From: Actinomycetales bacterium
GTDB taxonomy: Bacteria; Actinomycetota; Actinomycetes; Actinomycetales; Dermabacteraceae
DNA length: 9,441 bases
Assembly (NCBI GenBank): GCA_012799425.1
Contig: JAAZLF010000273.1
Coordinates: 1 to 9,441 of the forward strand
Direction of reading: 5' to 3'
Under the pieces are notes generated by a model. That model saw only the letters and a program-made list of their open reading frames with translations, ran no database searches and was not told the origin of the DNA. Shown piece by piece: positions 6,937 to 9,441 of the stretch. Position numbers and translations under genes: made by a program. How positions within the stretch are numbered: position 1 is the stretch's first letter; the number at the start of each line of letters is the position of its first letter.

Positions 6937-7629
6937 ATGGCGGAATCTCTAGAATGGAGCGCGCCGGTCCAGCTGGCGCCGAGTGCACCGAAGCTCGGTG
7001 AGCATGTCGCGCAGGAGCTGCGCCGCGCGATCATCAGCGACACCCTGACCCGGGACACCCATCTCGTCGAATCTCGCCTGTCGGAGAAGTTCGGGGTGAG
7101 CCGGGGCCCCGTGCGCGACGCCCTGACCCGCCTATGTGAGGAGGGGCTGGTCGAGTCGCGCCGCCGAGGCACCTATGTGCGCGGTCTCAGCATCGAGGAC
7201 ATCGAAGAGCTGTACTCCCTGCGCAAGCTCATCGAAACGGACGCAGTGCTGCGCTGCATCGGCACCGACGGTGCCGACTTCAGTCCGATCGAAAAGGCGC
7301 TGGAACGGATGCGCAGCGCACTCGCCAGCGGAGACGCGAGCGCCTTCGCGCATGCCGACCTCGGATTCCACAGCGCTTTTTACACGGTCGCCGGGCATCG
7401 ACGCATCGAGGCGATCTGGCTTCAATACCGGCCGACCTTCGCCGGGATGCTCGAGGTCACCAATGCTCAGGACGCCAGCCTCACCCCCACCATGGAGGAC
7501 CACGAGGTGCTGCTGGACGCGGTGGCCACGGGCGACAGGGCCAGAGCACTGGACCTGCTCGAAGACCACCTCGAAGGATCCCGCCGCCGGATGCTCGCCG
7601 CATACGGGCGCTACAGCGAGCCCGACTGA
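6937..7629 (+). CDS. GntR-family regulator with FCD ligand domain (FadR subfamily)
   Basis: The 230-residue protein has an N-terminal winged helix (about 20-83), including LGEHVAQELRRAIISD, LSEKFGVSRGPVRDALTRL and EEGLVESRRRGTYV, all typical of GntR proteins. The all-helical FCD domain (about 88-222) follows. Its candidate metal and carboxylate ligands are D141 and H145 (DLGFH), H189 (EDHEVLL) and H211 (LEDHL), the usual FCD arrangement. FCD regulators commonly sense organic acids, which suits the adjacent carboxylate-type transporter and aldolase. It probably binds the palindrome at 6866-6885 and controls itself, the divergent aldolase and perhaps tctCBA. A 112-base gap separates it from tctC, so it may be cotranscribed or tctC may have its own start. 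The effector is unknown. Confidence 0.9.
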   Translation: MAESLEWSAPVQLAPSAPKLGEHVAQELRRAIISDTLTRDTHLVESRLSEKFGVSRGPVRDALTRLCEEGLVESRRRGTYVRGLSIEDIEELYSLRKLIETDAVLRCIGTDGADFSPIEKALERMRSALASGDASAFAHADLGFHSAFYTVAGHRRIEAIWLQYRPTFAGMLEVTNAQDASLTPTMEDHEVLLDAVATGDRARALDLLEDHLEGSRRRMLAAYGRYSEPD

Positions 7630-7675
7630 CCCGCCGCCCCTGCAATGACCAGCAGGCACGACGCGGGTGCTTCGA

Positions 7676-7697
7676 CGATGCCGCATCCGCGGCACCG
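7676..7697 (+). other. Hairpin in the gntR-tctC intergenic region
   Basis: TGCCGC (7679-7684) and GCGGCA (7689-7694) form a perfect six-pair stem with an ATCC loop. Beyond one A-C mismatch the stem gains two more GC pairs. It lies in the 112-base gap before tctC, 33 bases ahead of its Shine-Dalgarno site. It has no T-run. It could be a weak terminator or attenuator, a stabilising stem, or a protein site. I see no clear sigma-70-type promoter in the rest of the gap. Confidence 0.45.
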
Positions 7698-7727
7698 CTC
7701 ACCGACCCGATACCGATCAAGAACACG

Positions 7728-7733
7728 AAGGAG
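7728..7733 (+). promoter_or_regulatory. Shine-Dalgarno site deciding the tctC start
   Basis: AAGGAG lies eight bases before the ATG at 7742. It selects this start over the in-frame ATG at 7667, whose extra 25 residues would bury the lipoprotein signal peptide. Confidence 0.85.
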
Positions 7734-7741
7734 TGTCCGTC

Positions 7742-8686
7742 ATGAACGTATCCCGCAGATCCGCGCTCATCGCCATCCCCGCACTGGCAGGCCTCGCAGC
7801 CTGCTCGAAAGTGTCCGAAGAGGGCGCAGACTTCCCGGACAACGACCTCCGCCTCATCATCCAGGCGGACCCCGGCGGTGGCTCCGACCTCTCCAGCCGT
7901 GCGCTTGCCACCGAGCTCGAGAGCATCCTCGGTGTCTCCGTGGTCCCGGAGAACATGCCCGGCGCCTCGGGAGCGATCGCGATGGAGTACGTCGGCGACC
8001 AGCCCGCTGACGGCTACACCATCGGTTTCTGCCCGGTAGAGATCGCCATGCTCAACACCACGCAGAACGCCGACGTGCTTCCCGAGAACTTCACCTTCAT
8101 CGGGCAGATCATGAACGCGCCCGGGGTCCTCAGCGTCTCTGCGGACAGCGAGTACGAGAACCTCGCCGACTTCCTCGAGGCGGCGAAATCCAAGGCTCTG
8201 ACCGTCGCGAACTCCGGGGCGGGCTCGATCTGGGAGGCCGCAGCTCTGGGCATCAACACGGAGCTGGGCACGCAGTTCACACCCGTGCCGTACGACGGTG
8301 GGGCCACGGCGGTAAGCGCCGCCGCGTCCGGTGAAGCGGATGCAGCGGTCTCCGGCGCGGGGGAGGCCCTCGCGCAGGGCGATGCAGTGAGGGTGCTCGG
8401 CGTGATGCACGACGAGACTCTCCCCGACCTTCCCGATGCCCCGACCTTCCTCGATGCCGCCGGCGCCGATATCCAGTACGGCGGGTGGGGAGGCATCTAC
8501 ACGGCCACCGACCTGCCTGACGACGTGCGCAGCGCGCTCGAGTCGGCAGTGAAGGAAGCAGTCGATTCGGAGGCGTACCAGGAGTTCCAGAAGAACTCCG
8601 GGAACCTCGTCGTCTACCGCGATGCCGACGAGTTCGCGACGTTCGTCGACGAACAGTTCTCGGAATTCCAGGAGCTTCTCGGCTGA
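7742..8686 (+). CDS. tctC: Tripartite tricarboxylate transporter binding lipoprotein (TctC/Bug family)
   Basis: The protein is 314 residues. The leader MNVSRRSAL with hydrophobic core and lipobox LAAC (18-21) marks a lipoprotein, lipidated at C21, with a twin-arginine-like SRR. The mature protein has Bug-family blocks: LIIQADPGGGSDLSSRALATEL and VVPENMPGASGA (early loop contacting the ligand carboxylate), DGYTIGF, then SGEADAAVSGAGEAL and LGVMHDETLPDLPDAPTFLDAAG before the C-terminal WGGIYTATDLPDDV. Such proteins capture carboxylates, such as citrate or dicarboxylates, and occasionally other small metabolites, for the TctAB membrane complex. Ligand identity varies widely and cannot be assigned here. 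It leads the tctCBA set, 29 bases before tctB. Confidence 0.9.
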   Translation: MNVSRRSALIAIPALAGLAACSKVSEEGADFPDNDLRLIIQADPGGGSDLSSRALATELESILGVSVVPENMPGASGAIAMEYVGDQPADGYTIGFCPVEIAMLNTTQNADVLPENFTFIGQIMNAPGVLSVSADSEYENLADFLEAAKSKALTVANSGAGSIWEAAALGINTELGTQFTPVPYDGGATAVSAAASGEADAAVSGAGEALAQGDAVRVLGVMHDETLPDLPDAPTFLDAAGADIQYGGWGGIYTATDLPDDVRSALESAVKEAVDSEAYQEFQKNSGNLVVYRDADEFATFVDEQFSEFQELLG

Positions 8687-8715
8687 GAACCCCACCTCCC
8701 GGAGGAAGGACCAAG

Positions 8716-9285
8716 ATGAGCAGCACAGAGCCCATCCCCGAGGCGGGAGACCTCGACGCGCTGAAGGCAGCCGACGAGGGGGCCGCCGCGCCCGGTAAGC
8801 CCTCAGCATCTCGACGGCTCGAGCTCGTTACCGCGATCGGCGCCTGCGCGGTATTCGCCATCGCCCTCTACCTCGCGCGCTCCATCCCCATCCGGATGGA
8901 GGCCACGCCGGGGCAGATCGACGCCCGCTTCTGGCCCACCACCCTGGCGGTCATCGGCCTGCTGTTCTCCCTGGCGCGGCTGGTCGTCTCCCTCGCCTCC
9001 GCTCCGGAGAGCCGTGAGGACCTGGATCCTCGGCAGGCGGGCGGGCTGACGAAGGTTTTCTACACCCTTCTGGCCACGGTACTGTTCATCGCCCTATGGT
9101 CCGTGGGGGACGTCGTCCTCGCCGGATACCGAATCCAGATCTTCCCGGTCGCGATGGCGCTCTTCCTGGCGGTCTTGCTCGCACTGCACGGCGCTAGAGG
9201 CTGGAAGGCGTACGTCTTCTTCCCGATCCCACTGGCTGTCGGCACATTCCTGCTGTTCGGAACGCTGCTGAGGATCCCGCTATGA
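8716..9285 (+). CDS. tctB: Tripartite tricarboxylate transporter small membrane subunit (TctB family)
   Basis: This 189-residue membrane protein fits TctB, the small poorly conserved subunit that pairs with TctA. About 35 hydrophilic, acidic residues come first, giving a longer cytoplasmic tail than usual. Hydrophobic stretches follow at about 37-54, 73-94, 113-136, 141-158 and 165-187, so four or five membrane segments. The GQIDARFWPTTLAVIGLL stretch (66-83) resembles the family block that precedes the second helix. Assignment rests on this block, size, topology and position between tctC and tctA more than on strict motifs. GGAGGAAGGA at 8701-8710 supports the ATG. Its stop overlaps the tctA ATG (ATGA). 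Confidence 0.85.
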   Translation: MSSTEPIPEAGDLDALKAADEGAAAPGKPSASRRLELVTAIGACAVFAIALYLARSIPIRMEATPGQIDARFWPTTLAVIGLLFSLARLVVSLASAPESREDLDPRQAGGLTKVFYTLLATVLFIALWSVGDVVLAGYRIQIFPVAMALFLAVLLALHGARGWKAYVFFPIPLAVGTFLLFGTLLRIPL

Positions 9286-9441
9286 ACACGATCTCCGAAG
9301 GGCTGCTGGCTCTCGGCTCATGGGAGGTCGCCCTGTGCATGCTTCTGGGCCTCGGGCTCGGCCTGCTCGTCGGGGCTTTCCCGGGCGTCACCGCCACCAT
9401 GGCGGTGGCTCTGGCGTCCGGATTCACCCTCACACTCGATC
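9282..9441 (+). CDS. tctA: Tripartite tricarboxylate transporter large membrane subunit (TctA), 5' part only
   Basis: Only the first 53 residues are present; the gene runs off the window end. Full-length TctA proteins are about 500 residues. The visible part has a hydrophobic helix (about 15-32) leading into VGAFPGVTATMAVAL (30-44), the conserved G-x-x-P-G-x-x/T-A-T-M block in the first repeat of TctA, the main substrate channel. GAGGA at 9270-9274, seven bases before the ATG, and the ATGA overlap with tctB support the start. Together with TctB and lipoprotein TctC it should form a secondary carboxylate importer driven by an ion gradient. Confidence 0.9.
   Translation, partial: MNTISEGLLALGSWEVALCMLLGLGLGLLVGAFPGVTATMAVALASGFTLTLD

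Overview
The window comes from a very GC-rich genome with strong G/C bias at third codon positions, strong purine-rich Shine-Dalgarno sites and tightly overlapping genes. Both binding proteins are lipoproteins with twin-arginine-like leaders. This fits a high-GC actinobacterium. A Brachybacterium-like (Dermabacteraceae) host is possible, but that is impression rather than evidence.

Region 1 (1-5924, + strand) is a complete ribose uptake and activation operon in the order regulator-rbsA-rbsC-rbsB-rbsK-rbsD. A LacI-family repressor is followed by the ABC ATPase with two nucleotide-binding domains, the permease, the substrate-binding lipoprotein, ribokinase and D-ribose pyranase. RbsB keeps every residue that contacts ribose in the E. 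coli protein, and RbsD keeps its catalytic His20, so the substrate assignment is firm. RbsABC imports ribose, RbsD interconverts pyranose and furanose forms, and RbsK makes ribose 5-phosphate. Genes overlap by 4-8 bases except around rbsC, where two gaps of about 50 bases each hold a small hairpin near a strong Shine-Dalgarno site. The operon promoter lies upstream of the window.

Region 2 (5925-5966) is a short gap between convergent genes with a hairpin that may serve as a terminator.

Region 3 (5967-9441) is a second nutrient module. A HpcH/HpaI-family (class II pyruvate-type) aldolase on the minus strand is divergent from a FadR-type (FCD) GntR regulator and a tripartite tricarboxylate transporter set, tctC-tctB-tctA; tctA runs off the end. 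The 139-base divergent intergenic region has a near-perfect 20-base palindrome that overlaps a plausible aldolase promoter, a good candidate for the GntR operator. The inferred picture is a regulated uptake and breakdown locus for an organic or sugar-derived acid of unknown identity.

No RNA genes, insertion sequences, CRISPR arrays or broken genes were found. No gene-free stretch exceeds 300 bases.
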